Assembly (NCBI GenBank): GCA_016926505.1
Contig: JAFGOM010000022.1
Span: 1 to 44,673 of the forward strand
DNA from: Methanospirillaceae archaeon
GTDB taxonomy: Archaea > Halobacteriota > Methanomicrobia > Methanomicrobiales > Methanospirillaceae
Direction: 5' to 3'
DNA length: 44,673 nucleotides
Positions 1 through 8,600 of the stretch are shown here, piece after piece (position 1 is the first letter of the stretch; every line of letters begins with the position of its first letter). Made by a program: the position numbers and the translations under genes. Below the pieces are notes generated by a model. The model was not told the origin of the DNA and did not search any database. It saw only the letters and a list, made by a program, of their open reading frames with translations.

Positions 1-305
1 AATTGACGTTACCGAAAGGGCAACTTGGTTTTATGTCGCCATTTGTCTGGATGTTTATATCTTCATATGAAAAATTGCGATTATTCCTGATAGAAAAGAA
101 AACAATTATTTCTTTAATTCAATTAGAATATTCTGGTTTTGAAGGAGCTACTGTCCCTATCTGTTCTTTTACCATAGAGAATTATTACAATCCAATATTT
201 AAAGGATCATACATTCGTCTCTCTGAATTTAGAGGTGCAGAGAATCAAGGCCCAAAAACCCTCGAGATTATTAAAAATTACAATACCTATCTTATGGGGG
301 CATAA
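1..305 (+). CDS. pglX: BREX methyltransferase PglX, upstream fragment (5' partial, ends early)
   Basis: The reading frame is open from the window edge (first full codon at 3) to TAA at 303. It matches the part of type 1 BREX PglX just after the methyltransferase catalytic motifs: SPFVWMFISSYEKLR, LEYSGFEGATVPIC and RGAENQGPKTLE are hallmark stretches. PglX is an adenine-specific DNA methyltransferase that marks host DNA and is needed for phage exclusion. A normal PglX of about 1,200 residues would run straight on into FYRA..DF.KIPGSPIAYW; here the frame leaves the homology after LEIIKN and stops 7 codons later. The missing continuation is found at 2118. The DNA is AT-rich compared with the genes downstream. 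The real start lies outside the window. Whether this half is still a working catalytic subunit cannot be told from sequence alone. Confidence 0.85.
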   Translation, partial: LTLPKGQLGFMSPFVWMFISSYEKLRLFLIEKKTIISLIQLEYSGFEGATVPICSFTIENYYNPIFKGSYIRLSEFRGAENQGPKTLEIIKNYNTYLMGA

Positions 306-1765
306 CCATCCTCTCTCCATCAGAACTCATCAGCCAGCCGGAAGGAAAAACGCTTGAGTTCAAGAGAGATCTGTCTTCTCCCAAAAATATCGTAAAGACC
401 ATCGTCGCTTTTGCCAACACCGCAGGGGGCAGGATTATTATCGGGGTTGCGGATGGTTCTCATGCCATCACCGGTGTTGCTGATCCCCTTGACGAGGAGG
501 AACGGCTCTGCAACCTGATTGCTGACTCGATTGCTCCACGACTGGTCCCGGATATAGATCTTCTCTCCATCGACGATAAAACGCTTCTCCTGGTTCAGGT
601 TTATCCGAGTGGAGGGCGGCCTCATTTCCTGAAAAAGGAAGGATCGGCGGAGGGAGTATACGTCAGGCTTGGGTCAACCAACCGGAAGGCGGATCGTGAG
701 TTGATTGCTGAGCTCTCGCGGACCAGCTCAGGAATCTCGTATGATGAACTCCCCATGCCTGATCTCTCAGAGGAAGATCTTGACATCGAGGCAGCCAGGA
801 AGAATTTTTCCGGGATTCATGAACTCACCCGGGAAGAACTGTTTACCCTCAAACTTCTGGTCAAAGATCAGGGAAGGGATGTTCCTGTCCATGGTTCCAT
901 GCTGCTCTATGGGAAAAGACGTGATTACTTCTTCCCGGATGCCTGGGTCCAGTGTGGTCGGTTTATGGGAGAAGACAAGGCATACATCTTTGACCATATC
1001 GATATTCATGACCACCTACCCGATGCAGTGGAGAGTATCATCCTGTTTCTGAAGAAACATGCCATGAGAGGTGCTGATTTCTCTGATATCAGGCGAAAGG
1101 ATATCTGGAGTATTCCGCTCACCATCCTTCGGGAAGTTATCATCAACGCTCTTGTCCATGCAGATTATTCACAGACAGGAGCACCTATCCGGGTAATGTT
1201 CTTCGATGACAGGATAGAGATAGAAAATCCCGGTATCCTCCTCCCGGGCATGACCATTGAGGATGTGAAATCAGGCGTATCAAAGATTCGGAACCGGGTT
1301 ATTGCACGGGTGTTTCGGGAACTGGGCCTTATCGAGCAGTGGGGAAGCGGATTTCGGCGGATTCTTCGGGAGGCTCTAGATCTGGGAATTTCCGAACCGG
1401 TTATCGAAGAGATCGGGATGCGGGTCAGAGTTACAGTTTTTCTGGCAGAAGAACTGGCGATTCACGCCGAGGGACTAAGTCGGGACCAAGTAGGGACTGA
1501 GTCGGGACTAAGTCCTCCAATCGGGGACCGGGTTGATCTGAATCATGAGCAGCGTCTGGTTCTCCAAGCTTGTATCCTGGAGTCTGGAATTACGGAACTG
1601 ATGGCAGTGGTACACAGAACCAACCGGACCAAGTTTAGGGAGGCCGTGATTAATCCATTGTTGGACCAAGGACTGTTGGAAATGACGATTCCAGATAAAC
1701 CGCAGAGCAGTAGGCAGAAATACCGGCTTACACTGAAAGGTAAGGATCTCCTAGGAATGCATTGA
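302..1765 (+). CDS. AlbA_2 / HATPase / winged-helix regulator-like protein, without a normal start codon
   Basis: The frame is open from 275 to TGA at 1763. Residues about 1-130 form an AlbA_2 (Schlafen-like) domain with LEFKRDLSSPKNI, FANTAGGRIIIGVADG and VYVRLGSTNRKADRELI. A HATPase_c_4-like region follows (REVIINALVHADYS, IENPGILLPGMT, EQWGSGFRRI), then a linker built of repeats and a C-terminal winged helix. Such proteins are common near restriction and other defence loci and are usually taken as regulators. No ATG, GTG or TTG lies between the in-frame stop at 272 and the domain start; the first family-like residues are TILSPSELIS, preceded by ATA at 302. TTG at 701 is the first ordinary start but would remove the whole AlbA_2 domain. 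Either the start was lost, or the G5 run at 296-300 has shifted frame (G6 would join ATG 294 to this frame), or a non-standard start is used. Possibly a pseudogene. Confidence 0.75.
   Translation: MTILSPSELISQPEGKTLEFKRDLSSPKNIVKTIVAFANTAGGRIIIGVADGSHAITGVADPLDEEERLCNLIADSIAPRLVPDIDLLSIDDKTLLLVQVYPSGGRPHFLKKEGSAEGVYVRLGSTNRKADRELIAELSRTSSGISYDELPMPDLSEEDLDIEAARKNFSGIHELTREELFTLKLLVKDQGRDVPVHGSMLLYGKRRDYFFPDAWVQCGRFMGEDKAYIFDHIDIHDHLPDAVESIILFLKKHAMRGADFSDIRRKDIWSIPLTILREVIINALVHADYSQTGAPIRVMFFDDRIEIENPGILLPGMTIEDVKSGVSKIRNRVIARVFRELGLIEQWGSGFRRILREALDLGISEPVIEEIGMRVRVTVFLAEELAIHAEGLSRDQVGTESGLSPPIGDRVDLNHEQRLVLQACILESGITELMAVVHRTNRTKFREAVINPLLDQGLLEMTIPDKPQSSRQKYRLTLKGKDLLGMH
1471..1514 (+). 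repeat. Four tandem 11-bp repeats inside the AlbA_2 regulator gene
   Basis: The units are GGGACTAAGTC (1471-1481), GGGACCAAGTA (1482-1492), GGGACTGAGTC (1493-1503) and GGGACTAAGTC (1504-1514). The first and last units are identical. The array encodes the linker between the HATPase-like region and the C-terminal winged helix. Because 11 is not a multiple of 3, gain or loss of one or two units would shift the reading frame. Confidence 0.9.
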
Positions 1766-1775
1766 ATGTCAAGGA

Positions 1776-2072
1776 ATGAATGGTATGAATTTTTATCCCT
1801 TCCAGAATTTTGTCACTCCCCGGGTAGCCAATTCACTATCTCAACAGGATGTCAGGATGTGTGATGACCTCTGTATCACACCGGATGATAACCCGACTAT
1901 CAGTCTTATTCATTGTACTGACACAACCGAAAGAGTTGCAAGATATTCGATACTGCATGAACAAAAACAGATCTTTGCATCGAAGTATATGCTCTATCTT
2001 TCATCAGAAGAGGAACAGACAGCAGAAATTATCTGGGAACGTAAGCTGAGTGAAGGGAAGGAGATGTCGTGA
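1776..2072 (+). pseudogene. C-terminal fragment of a DUF1016 (YhcG-like, PDDEXK) nuclease
   Basis: This 98-residue frame begins at ATG 1776 with a plausible AAGGA box at 1770. The second half (DDNPTISLIHC, then ARYSILHEQKQIFASKYMLYL) matches the end of the DUF1016/YhcG PDDEXK nuclease family, where PTIGLILC..K and ASKY.LYLP.EEE are typical. Full members are about 350 residues, so the N-terminal and most of the nuclease core are missing. Residues about 8-35 look scrambled relative to the family, suggesting an internal rearrangement or a local frame change. It follows the AlbA_2 gene by 10 nt and precedes the second half of pglX by 45 nt. I regard it as a remnant; expression as a small protein is possible but unproven. 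Confidence 0.6.
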
Positions 2073-2103
2073 GTAATAGTAGTATTCAGTTATGTTTTTT
2101 AAT

Positions 2104-2120
2104 ATGAGGTGATAGTGATG
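2104..2120 (+). promoter_or_regulatory. Strong ribosome binding site deciding the start of the pglX second half
   Basis: GAGGTGAT at 2106-2113 stands four bases before ATG 2118, a strong match to the archaeal 16S rRNA 3' end. It shows that the second pglX half has its own translation start. The same GAGGTGATAGT box precedes the desulforedoxin gene at 39181. Confidence 0.7.
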
Positions 2121-3791
2121 GCAGATATAAAAACCAATAATCCGGTTCCGAATTTTTATCGTGCTTCTGCAGAGGATTTTAGGAAGATTCCGGGTAGTCC
2201 GATAGCGTATTGGGTGAGTGATAAATTTTCATCTATTTTTGAGAATAAAAAAGTCAGTGATTTCCTCACATCTGAAGGCCAAATTATTACCGGTAATAAT
2301 GAGAAATTTTTACGATTTTTTTGGGAAGTTGCTCAAAATTTAATTGGAAAGAACGGAGAATGGAAATTACACCATAAAGGGGGATTATATAGGAAATGGT
2401 ATGGAAATGTTGAATGGGTTGTTGATTGGAGTGAAATAAGTAGAGAGTTTTATAAAAAGGATAATACTGCCAGAATACCAAAGGAAGAATTTTGGGATCT
2501 TCTTGGAATAACTTGGTCTACTATTTCTTCATCAAAGATATCATTTCGAAAAGTTCATGTTAATGAAAGTTATAATAAGGCCTCACCAACATTAAGTAGT
2601 TCAAATGAAGGATTAATAGATTTTTTACTTGCGTATTTAAATACAAATATTATTTCTCATACATTATACATCATTAATCCAACATTAAATTATTTGGTAA
2701 AAGATGTTGAAATACTTCCAGTAAATTCAAAATTATTACTTCAAAAAGCAGTATTAGAGGATTCTAAATCTTGTTTATTAATCTCCAAAACCGACTGGAA
2801 CTCATACGAGACCTCCTGGGACTTTGCGACCCTCCCTCTTATCAGCCCTGATTATCTTTCCCCAACCATAGAAACCTCATACAAAAAACTCCGCAGCAAC
2901 TGGCAGGAGATGACAGATGAGATGAAAGAACTCGAGGAGGAGAACAACCGGATCTTCATCGAGGCCTACGGTCTGGAAGATGAACTCACCCCCGAAGTCC
3001 CGCTCTCCGAGATAACCCTCACCTGCAACCCCCATTACCGGTATAACAGCAATAAATCAGAAGAAGAACTCGAGTCCCTCCTCCTCACCGATACCGTAAA
3101 AGAGCTCATCTCTTATGCAGTCGGGTGCATGGTCGGGCGGTATGGGCTTGATAAACCAGGACTCATCCTTGCCAACCAGGGCGAGACTGTCGGGGATTAT
3201 CTCAGTCAGGTTCCCAATCCCACCTTCCCCCCGGACGACGACAATATTATCCCCATCCTTGACGACGAGTACTTCACCGATGACATCGTGTCCCGGTTCA
3301 AGGAGTTCTTAAAAGTCGTATTTGGCAAAGAGACCCTCTCCCAGAACCTTGACTTCATTGCCAAAGCCCTGACCGGTAAAACAACATCTTCTCCTGAAAA
3401 GGTCATCAGGGACTACTTCCTCAAGGACTTTTACAAGGACCACGTGCAGCGGTACAAAAAACGGCCGATATACTGGATCTTCTCATCAGGAAAACAGCAG
3501 GGCTTTAATGCTCTCATCTACATGCACCGGTACAACAAGACCACACTCGCCAAGATGAGGACCGATTACCTCCTTGAACTCCAGGCAAAACTCGATGCAG
3601 AACTATCCATCCTGTTAGGAGATCCGGCAAAGAATAAGATCCGGATCACGAGAATCAAAAACCAACTCGAAGAGATGAAAAGCTACGACGAACTCCTCAA
3701 CAACAAGGCACTCGCAATGATAGAAATAGACCTTGACGACGGGGTCGTAGTCAATTACGCGAAATTTGAAGGACTCGTTCGGAAGATATGA
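2118..3791 (+). CDS. pglX: BREX methyltransferase PglX, C-terminal half with target-recognition region
   Basis: About 557 residues from ATG 2118. The first 40 residues (FYRASAEDFRKIPGSPIAYW) pick up PglX almost exactly where the fragment at 1-305 leaves off. LLGITWSTISSSKIS and LYIINPTLNYLVKDVEILPV are the usual landmarks around the target-recognition domain. The C-terminal third has a helical region around NRIFIEAYGLEDEL and RPIYWIFSSGKQQGF, both strongly conserved in BREX PglX. It contains no AdoMet-binding motif, so alone it cannot methylate; it could act as a specificity subunit if paired with the upstream half. DNA up to about 2785 is very AT-rich (2641-2700 has 11 G+C in 60) and switches abruptly to GC-rich DNA (3121-3180 has 35 in 60). 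pglZ follows after 40 nt. Confidence 0.9.
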   Translation: MADIKTNNPVPNFYRASAEDFRKIPGSPIAYWVSDKFSSIFENKKVSDFLTSEGQIITGNNEKFLRFFWEVAQNLIGKNGEWKLHHKGGLYRKWYGNVEWVVDWSEISREFYKKDNTARIPKEEFWDLLGITWSTISSSKISFRKVHVNESYNKASPTLSSSNEGLIDFLLAYLNTNIISHTLYIINPTLNYLVKDVEILPVNSKLLLQKAVLEDSKSCLLISKTDWNSYETSWDFATLPLISPDYLSPTIETSYKKLRSNWQEMTDEMKELEEENNRIFIEAYGLEDELTPEVPLSEITLTCNPHYRYNSNKSEEELESLLLTDTVKELISYAVGCMVGRYGLDKPGLILANQGETVGDYLSQVPNPTFPPDDDNIIPILDDEYFTDDIVSRFKEFLKVVFGKETLSQNLDFIAKALTGKTTSSPEKVIRDYFLKDFYKDHVQRYKKRPIYWIFSSGKQQGFNALIYMHRYNKTTLAKMRTDYLLELQAKLDAELSILLGDPAKNKIRITRIKNQLEEMKSYDELLNNKALAMIEIDLDDGVVVNYAKFEGLVRKI

Positions 3792-3831
3792 GACCAAACA
3801 CTAAAACAATCAATCACCAGGAGAGACCCTG

Positions 3832-6450
3832 ATGTCCATTCTCAGCATCGAGAAGACCACTGCTGCAATCCTTGCAAAATTCCGGAACCTATCCGACTTT
3901 GAGACCCGCAAAATAGTCTTCTGGTACGACGCAGAACAGACGGCAAGCAAAGAAGACCTGAGTCAGATCACAGAGACACTCTCACAGCATAAAATCCTCG
4001 TGCATATCCTCAAAGACAACATCTTTGCAACCAAGAAACTCCTCGAACACGATGATATCACCTCCTCATACCTTGTCTACTCTCCTGCACCCGAACCCGT
4101 GTATGAAAAAAACTGGCTGCTTGACATCCAGCTCTACTCTGACCGGTTTGAGAGCAGCAGAGTATCAGACCTTAAAACCGAGATAGGGATCGAAGGGTAT
4201 ACCTTTGATCCCTTCCTTGAGAAACACCAGAAGTTCTTTGCCAGTAAAAAGCGGGTCAATACTTTTAAAAAGTTCTATGATAACGATTGGAGAGAAGACG
4301 ATCTGATTAAAGGAATGATAACCGTTCTATCAGGAGCAACGGCCCCCGAAGAGCGGGAGATCATCAAAAAAATCCTCCTTGGCTCACTCTCTGAAGACGA
4401 AAACCCCCTGTATGAAGAACTCAAACGATATGACCTGGCCGAATCCTTCTGGAAGATCGCACGAAAGACATTCGGGTTTTACACCGAGCCTCCTACTCTT
4501 AAAAAACTCTTTATCTCCTTACTCATCACCCATATCGACCGGCATGCAGATCTTGACCTGAAAAACCTAACCCCATTCATCAACAAGAAACGGCAGGAGA
4601 ACGAATGTGAGATATTCATCTCTGGCTGGATGAACCATATCAACGATGCTGCCAGGTTTGATGAATACTGCCGGATACTCCTTGAGGAACAGGATAAAAA
4701 AATCGAGAAAGAGCTTGAAAACACCCTGGAAGATACGCAGGTTGAGTGGTACCTCTCTGTTGAAGCACCGGATATCTTTGATAAACAGATCATCAGGACC
4801 ATAGTTACCACCCTCTATGATGGCGGAAAGGATTATGACCAGTACCTCGAATGGATAAAAGCCAGAAAAACAAGACATTATTTCCGGAAATTTAAGGATA
4901 TCTACTGTGCCCTTACCAATGCCATCGAGCTGATTCGGATCTCAGAGAAAATTTTTGACGAATATATCTATCCAAAAACCCCTACAGAACTCTTCAATAA
5001 ATACACCGAATCGTATTATCTCATTGATCTCTATTACCGGAAATTCTACCTCTTTTATGACCGGACAATTGATAAAGAGATTTTAAAGATCGGGATCCGT
5101 GAGCAGGTAGAACGACAGTACAAAATGATAACCGAGAAGATCCTCATGAAATGGAGCGATCTTCTCGTGGCACACTCACAAAACAGATGGGGAATCGAAC
5201 TCATCGATAACCAGGGAGAATTCTTTTCCACATATATCACAAAGATCCTCTCCCGGAATGACCGGGATAAGGTTGCCGTCATCATCTCTGATGCCCTCCG
5301 GTACGAGATAGCAATGGAACTAAAAGACGTGCTGAACAAAAGCACCAACGGTACCATTGAGATAGAGACCATGGCCGGATGCCTTCCGTCCTATACCCGC
5401 CTTGGCATGGCATCGCTCCTCCCGCACAAGCAACTCGCCTACCACAAAGACCGGATCCTTGTAGACGGAACTGAATCCGATGGCATTGAAAACCGGAGAA
5501 AAATTCTGACACGTTTTGAGAAAGAATCAGTTGCCTTCTCATTCAAGGAATTTTCCCATCAAAAAACCGAACAGGCCCGGGAGAGGGTGAAAGGAAAACG
5601 AGTTATTTATATCTACCACAACCAGATAGACGAGACCGGAGATAGTCTTGGATCCGAAGATGAGGTATTCAAAGCCGCTGATAATGCAATCCATGAACTG
5701 GATATGATGGTAAACCGCCTTGCCAGGTCAGTCAACATCAGTAACGTAATCATCACCGCTGACCATGGATTTCTCTATACCCGTGACTCGCTTGAATGTA
5801 TCGATCTCATAGAGACTGATATCGATAAAGAAGAGATAATAACCTCAAATAAACGGTTTATCATCACCGCTCAAAAGACAGACCTTCCCAATACCCATCG
5901 GTTCGAACTCAACATCCCATCAGACTCACAAAAGCCGCTCTTTATCTATACTCCCTATGCTGACCTCAGATTCAAAATGGCAGGGGGAGGAAGAAACTTC
6001 GTCCATGGAGGATTATCACTGCAGGAGATAGCAATTCCGGTCCTGCTTTATAATCACACAAAATCATTATCAGAACTTGACCGGAAAGGAATCGGTTATG
6101 GAAAGGTTGGTATCACAATTATCGGTCAGACAAGAAAGATAACCAGCAATCCGTTCCGGATAACACTCTTCCAGACCGAGAACGTCACCGATAAACGCGG
6201 GCCGCTCCGGTGCAAGATTGCACTGTATGATAATTCCGGAGAGCGGGTGAGTGATGAGAAGACGATTATCGCTGACAAAAATGAAGATAACCCTGACCAG
6301 CGGATGATTGAGATAACCCTGACCATGAACAGTACCATAAAGAACGGTATCTACATTATCAGGGCAATCGATGAAGATGAGAAGGCTACCTTTCAGGACG
6401 TGCTTGAGATACCGGTACAAGTAGATATTTTAATTATTGATGATTTTTAA
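3832..6450 (+). CDS. pglZ: BREX protein PglZ
   Basis: 872 residues, a normal length for type 1 BREX PglZ. The N-terminus (RKIVFWYDAEQ) is typical of the family. The alkaline-phosphatase-like PglZ domain is visible from about residue 479: VAVIISDALRYEIAMEL carries the first metal-binding Asp, MAGCLPSYTRLGMASLLPH follows, and VIITADHGFLYTRD (about 640) supplies the Asp-His pair. PglZ is required for BREX defence and works together with PglX; its exact substrate is not settled. The start at ATG 3832 is supported by AGGAGAG a few bases upstream. It lies 40 nt after pglX and 15 nt before brxL, so the three are likely one transcript. No frameshift or missing segment is seen. Confidence 0.95.
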   Translation: MSILSIEKTTAAILAKFRNLSDFETRKIVFWYDAEQTASKEDLSQITETLSQHKILVHILKDNIFATKKLLEHDDITSSYLVYSPAPEPVYEKNWLLDIQLYSDRFESSRVSDLKTEIGIEGYTFDPFLEKHQKFFASKKRVNTFKKFYDNDWREDDLIKGMITVLSGATAPEEREIIKKILLGSLSEDENPLYEELKRYDLAESFWKIARKTFGFYTEPPTLKKLFISLLITHIDRHADLDLKNLTPFINKKRQENECEIFISGWMNHINDAARFDEYCRILLEEQDKKIEKELENTLEDTQVEWYLSVEAPDIFDKQIIRTIVTTLYDGGKDYDQYLEWIKARKTRHYFRKFKDIYCALTNAIELIRISEKIFDEYIYPKTPTELFNKYTESYYLIDLYYRKFYLFYDRTIDKEILKIGIREQVERQYKMITEKILMKWSDLLVAHSQNRWGIELIDNQGEFFSTYITKILSRNDRDKVAVIISDALRYEIAMELKDVLNKSTNGTIEIETMAGCLPSYTRLGMASLLPHKQLAYHKDRILVDGTESDGIENRRKILTRFEKESVAFSFKEFSHQKTEQARERVKGKRVIYIYHNQIDETGDSLGSEDEVFKAADNAIHELDMMVNRLARSVNISNVIITADHGFLYTRDSLECIDLIETDIDKEEIITSNKRFIITAQKTDLPNTHRFELNIPSDSQKPLFIYTPYADLRFKMAGGGRNFVHGGLSLQEIAIPVLLYNHTKSLSELDRKGIGYGKVGITIIGQTRKITSNPFRITLFQTENVTDKRGPLRCKIALYDNSGERVSDEKTIIADKNEDNPDQRMIEITLTMNSTIKNGIYIIRAIDEDEKATFQDVLEIPVQVDILIIDDF

Positions 6451-6465
6451 AAAAGAGGATAATAC

Positions 6466-8523
6466 ATGACAGACCAGGTACCAGAACCAGAACGCCCGTC
6501 TGATGGTGATATCGATACAAAACTCAACACCTGGTTCTCAGGCAGGGTCGTCAGAAAAGACCTCACCAAGAAACTTAAAGGAAGCAACAATGTCCCGGTA
6601 TATGTCCTGGAATACCTGCTTGGATCAAACTGTGCCACCGATGACGAGTACCTCATCGAAGAGGGAGTAAAAAAAGTAAAGCGGATCCTTGCAGACAATT
6701 ACGTCCGTCCTGATGAAGCAGAACTCATTAAATCACGAATCAGGGAAACCGGATACTATACCATCATCGATAAGATAACCGTCAGGCTCAATGAAAAGCG
6801 GGATGTATACGAAGCAGAATTCTCATCCCTTGGCATCAAAGAGGTAGAGATTGACCCAGAGATCGTCAAGAAATATGAAAAACTCCTCGGAGGCGGGATC
6901 TGGTGTATCGTCAAGATGGAGTACTCAGCCGAAGGAGCACGAAGTCCCTTTATTATTGCAAGTATCAAACCCATCCAGATCCCGAACATGGATATCAAAG
7001 AGGTAATAGACCAGAGAAAACACTTTACCAAGGATGAATGGATCGATATTCTTCTTCGAACGGTCGGGATGGAACCAGACACCCTCAAATATCCGGTTAA
7101 ATGGCACCTTCTCCTCCGGCTGGTCCCCCTCGTTGAGAATAACTATAATCTCTGTGAACTCGGACCACGGAGCACGGGAAAATCCCATGTTTATAAAGAG
7201 ATCTCACCAAATTCCATACTCATATCAGGAGGTCAAACCACCGTTGCAAACCTCTTTTATAACCTGAGTCTACGTCAGGTAGGACTCGTCGGGCTCTGGG
7301 ACGTTGTCGCTTTTGACGAAGTAGCCGGTATCAGGTTCAAGGATAAAGACGGCATCCAGATCCTGAAAGATTACATGGCATCAGGCTCATTTGCACGGGG
7401 TAAAGACCAGATAAACGCAAATGCATCAATCGTCTTTGTCGGGAACGTAAACGAGAGCATTGCATCCCTCATAAAAACCGCACACCTCTTTGCACCATTT
7501 CCCGATGCCATGAACAACGACAGTGCATTCTTTGACCGGATTCACTATTACCTTCCCGGCTGGGAAGTGCCTAAGTTCAGGCCGGAACATTTCACCGAAC
7601 GATATGGCTTTATCGTTGACTATCTCGCTGAATATCTCAGAGAGATGAGAAAAAGATCCTTTGGAGACGCCGTCTTTACATATTTCAGACTGGGAAATAA
7701 TCTCAACCAGCGGGATGTTATCGCTGTCAAAAAGACCTGTTCCGGTCTGTTAAAACTTATCTACCCTGATGAGAGTGCAACCAAGGAAGACATCAGGGAA
7801 GTTCTCGAATATGCACTAGTCGGGAGAAGACGGGTAAAAGAACAACTCAAAAAAATAGGTGGAATTGAGTTTTATGATGTCAACTTCTCGTATATTGATA
7901 CTAAAAAAGGCACTGAACATTTTGTGACTGTCCCTGAGAGCGGAGGAAGCAAGTTAATCCCTGAAGGAATGGGAAAACCAGGCCAGGTATATGCAGTCAG
8001 CAGAAATGAAGATGGAAAGATAGGTGTATACAAATTTGAACTCCAGGTCGTTTCAGGATCAGGAAAATATGAAAAATCAGGCCTTGGATCCAATGCAAAG
8101 GCAAAAGAAGCAATCCAGACCGCATTTCATTATTTCAAGGCAAATGGAAAGAGTGTAAGCCAGAGCATCTCAACAAAAGAGAAGGATTACCAACTCCATG
8201 TCCAGGATCTGATGGGAGTAGGCATCTCATCTGAACTGGCCCTACCTGCGTTTATCAGCCTGTGTTCAGGAGCTCTTAACAAACCGGTCCAGGAACAGAT
8301 AGCAATCCTTGGAACGTTCACGATTGGCGGATCTATCAGTACCATTGAGAGTTTATCAGACCTTCTCCAGATCTGCCTTGGTGCAGGGGCAAAAAAAGTC
8401 TTAATACCGATATCATCAGCTGGCAAGATGTCTGTCGTCCCCCCTGACCTGTTTAGTAAATTTCAGATCTCATTTTACGAAGATCCGGTAGATGCAGTAT
8501 ATAAATCTCTGATATTGTCGTGA
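6466..8523 (+). CDS. brxL: BREX protein BrxL (AAA+ ATPase with Lon-like C-terminus)
   Basis: 685 residues, full length. The N-terminal part (TWFSGRVVRKDLTKKLKG, then VPVYVLEYLLG) is characteristic of BrxL. The AAA+ core has Walker A GPRSTGKS near residue 233 and Walker B VVAFDEVAG near 284. The C-terminus resembles the Lon protease fold (LSLCSGALNKPV-like helix, ILGTFTIGG, GAGAKKVLIP). By eye the Lon catalytic Ser aligns with Ser588 of GISSEL, but the catalytic Lys position falls on Ser631 in ESLSDLL, so proteolysis is doubtful. BrxL is a late component of type 1 BREX that acts on DNA. GAGGAT six bases before ATG 6466 supports the start. It is the last gene of the BREX operon here; brxA, brxB and brxC would lie upstream of the window if present. 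Confidence 0.93.
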   Translation: MTDQVPEPERPSDGDIDTKLNTWFSGRVVRKDLTKKLKGSNNVPVYVLEYLLGSNCATDDEYLIEEGVKKVKRILADNYVRPDEAELIKSRIRETGYYTIIDKITVRLNEKRDVYEAEFSSLGIKEVEIDPEIVKKYEKLLGGGIWCIVKMEYSAEGARSPFIIASIKPIQIPNMDIKEVIDQRKHFTKDEWIDILLRTVGMEPDTLKYPVKWHLLLRLVPLVENNYNLCELGPRSTGKSHVYKEISPNSILISGGQTTVANLFYNLSLRQVGLVGLWDVVAFDEVAGIRFKDKDGIQILKDYMASGSFARGKDQINANASIVFVGNVNESIASLIKTAHLFAPFPDAMNNDSAFFDRIHYYLPGWEVPKFRPEHFTERYGFIVDYLAEYLREMRKRSFGDAVFTYFRLGNNLNQRDVIAVKKTCSGLLKLIYPDESATKEDIREVLEYALVGRRRVKEQLKKIGGIEFYDVNFSYIDTKKGTEHFVTVPESGGSKLIPEGMGKPGQVYAVSRNEDGKIGVYKFELQVVSGSGKYEKSGLGSNAKAKEAIQTAFHYFKANGKSVSQSISTKEKDYQLHVQDLMGVGISSELALPAFISLCSGALNKPVQEQIAILGTFTIGGSISTIESLSDLLQICLGAGAKKVLIPISSAGKMSVVPPDLFSKFQISFYEDPVDAVYKSLILS

Positions 8524-8600
8524 TTAACGATTTATCAAATAACTTGTTCAATTAGACAGTATTACAGGCATAAGTATTGAATAAAAATGAAGATGCTATC

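Larger units (their letters stand above)
281..2108. other. Insert separating the two halves of pglX
   Basis: About 1.8 kb lies between the last PglX-like codon on the left (about 280) and the first on the right (2118). It carries an AlbA_2-type regulator gene and a DUF1016 nuclease fragment, both on the plus strand. Its base composition is closer to the rest of the window than to the AT-rich pglX DNA on either side. I see no transposase, no clear terminal inverted repeats and no clean target-site duplication. A weak similarity exists between the left edge (AGATTATTAAAAA, 265-277) and the right edge (AGATATAAAAA, 2123-2133). The boundaries are inferred from where PglX similarity ends and resumes. 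Confidence 0.6.

Noticed and set aside
320-625. Minus-strand frame in the AlbA_2 region
   Set aside because: It is opposite to a clearly recognisable domain and resembles no family.
701-1765. TTG 701 as the start of the regulator gene
   Set aside because: The same frame contains the complete AlbA_2 domain upstream of it (302-700), so TTG 701 is internal.
281-2108. Insert in pglX as an insertion sequence or intron
   Set aside because: No transposase, no terminal inverted repeats, no intein or group II intron motifs are seen.
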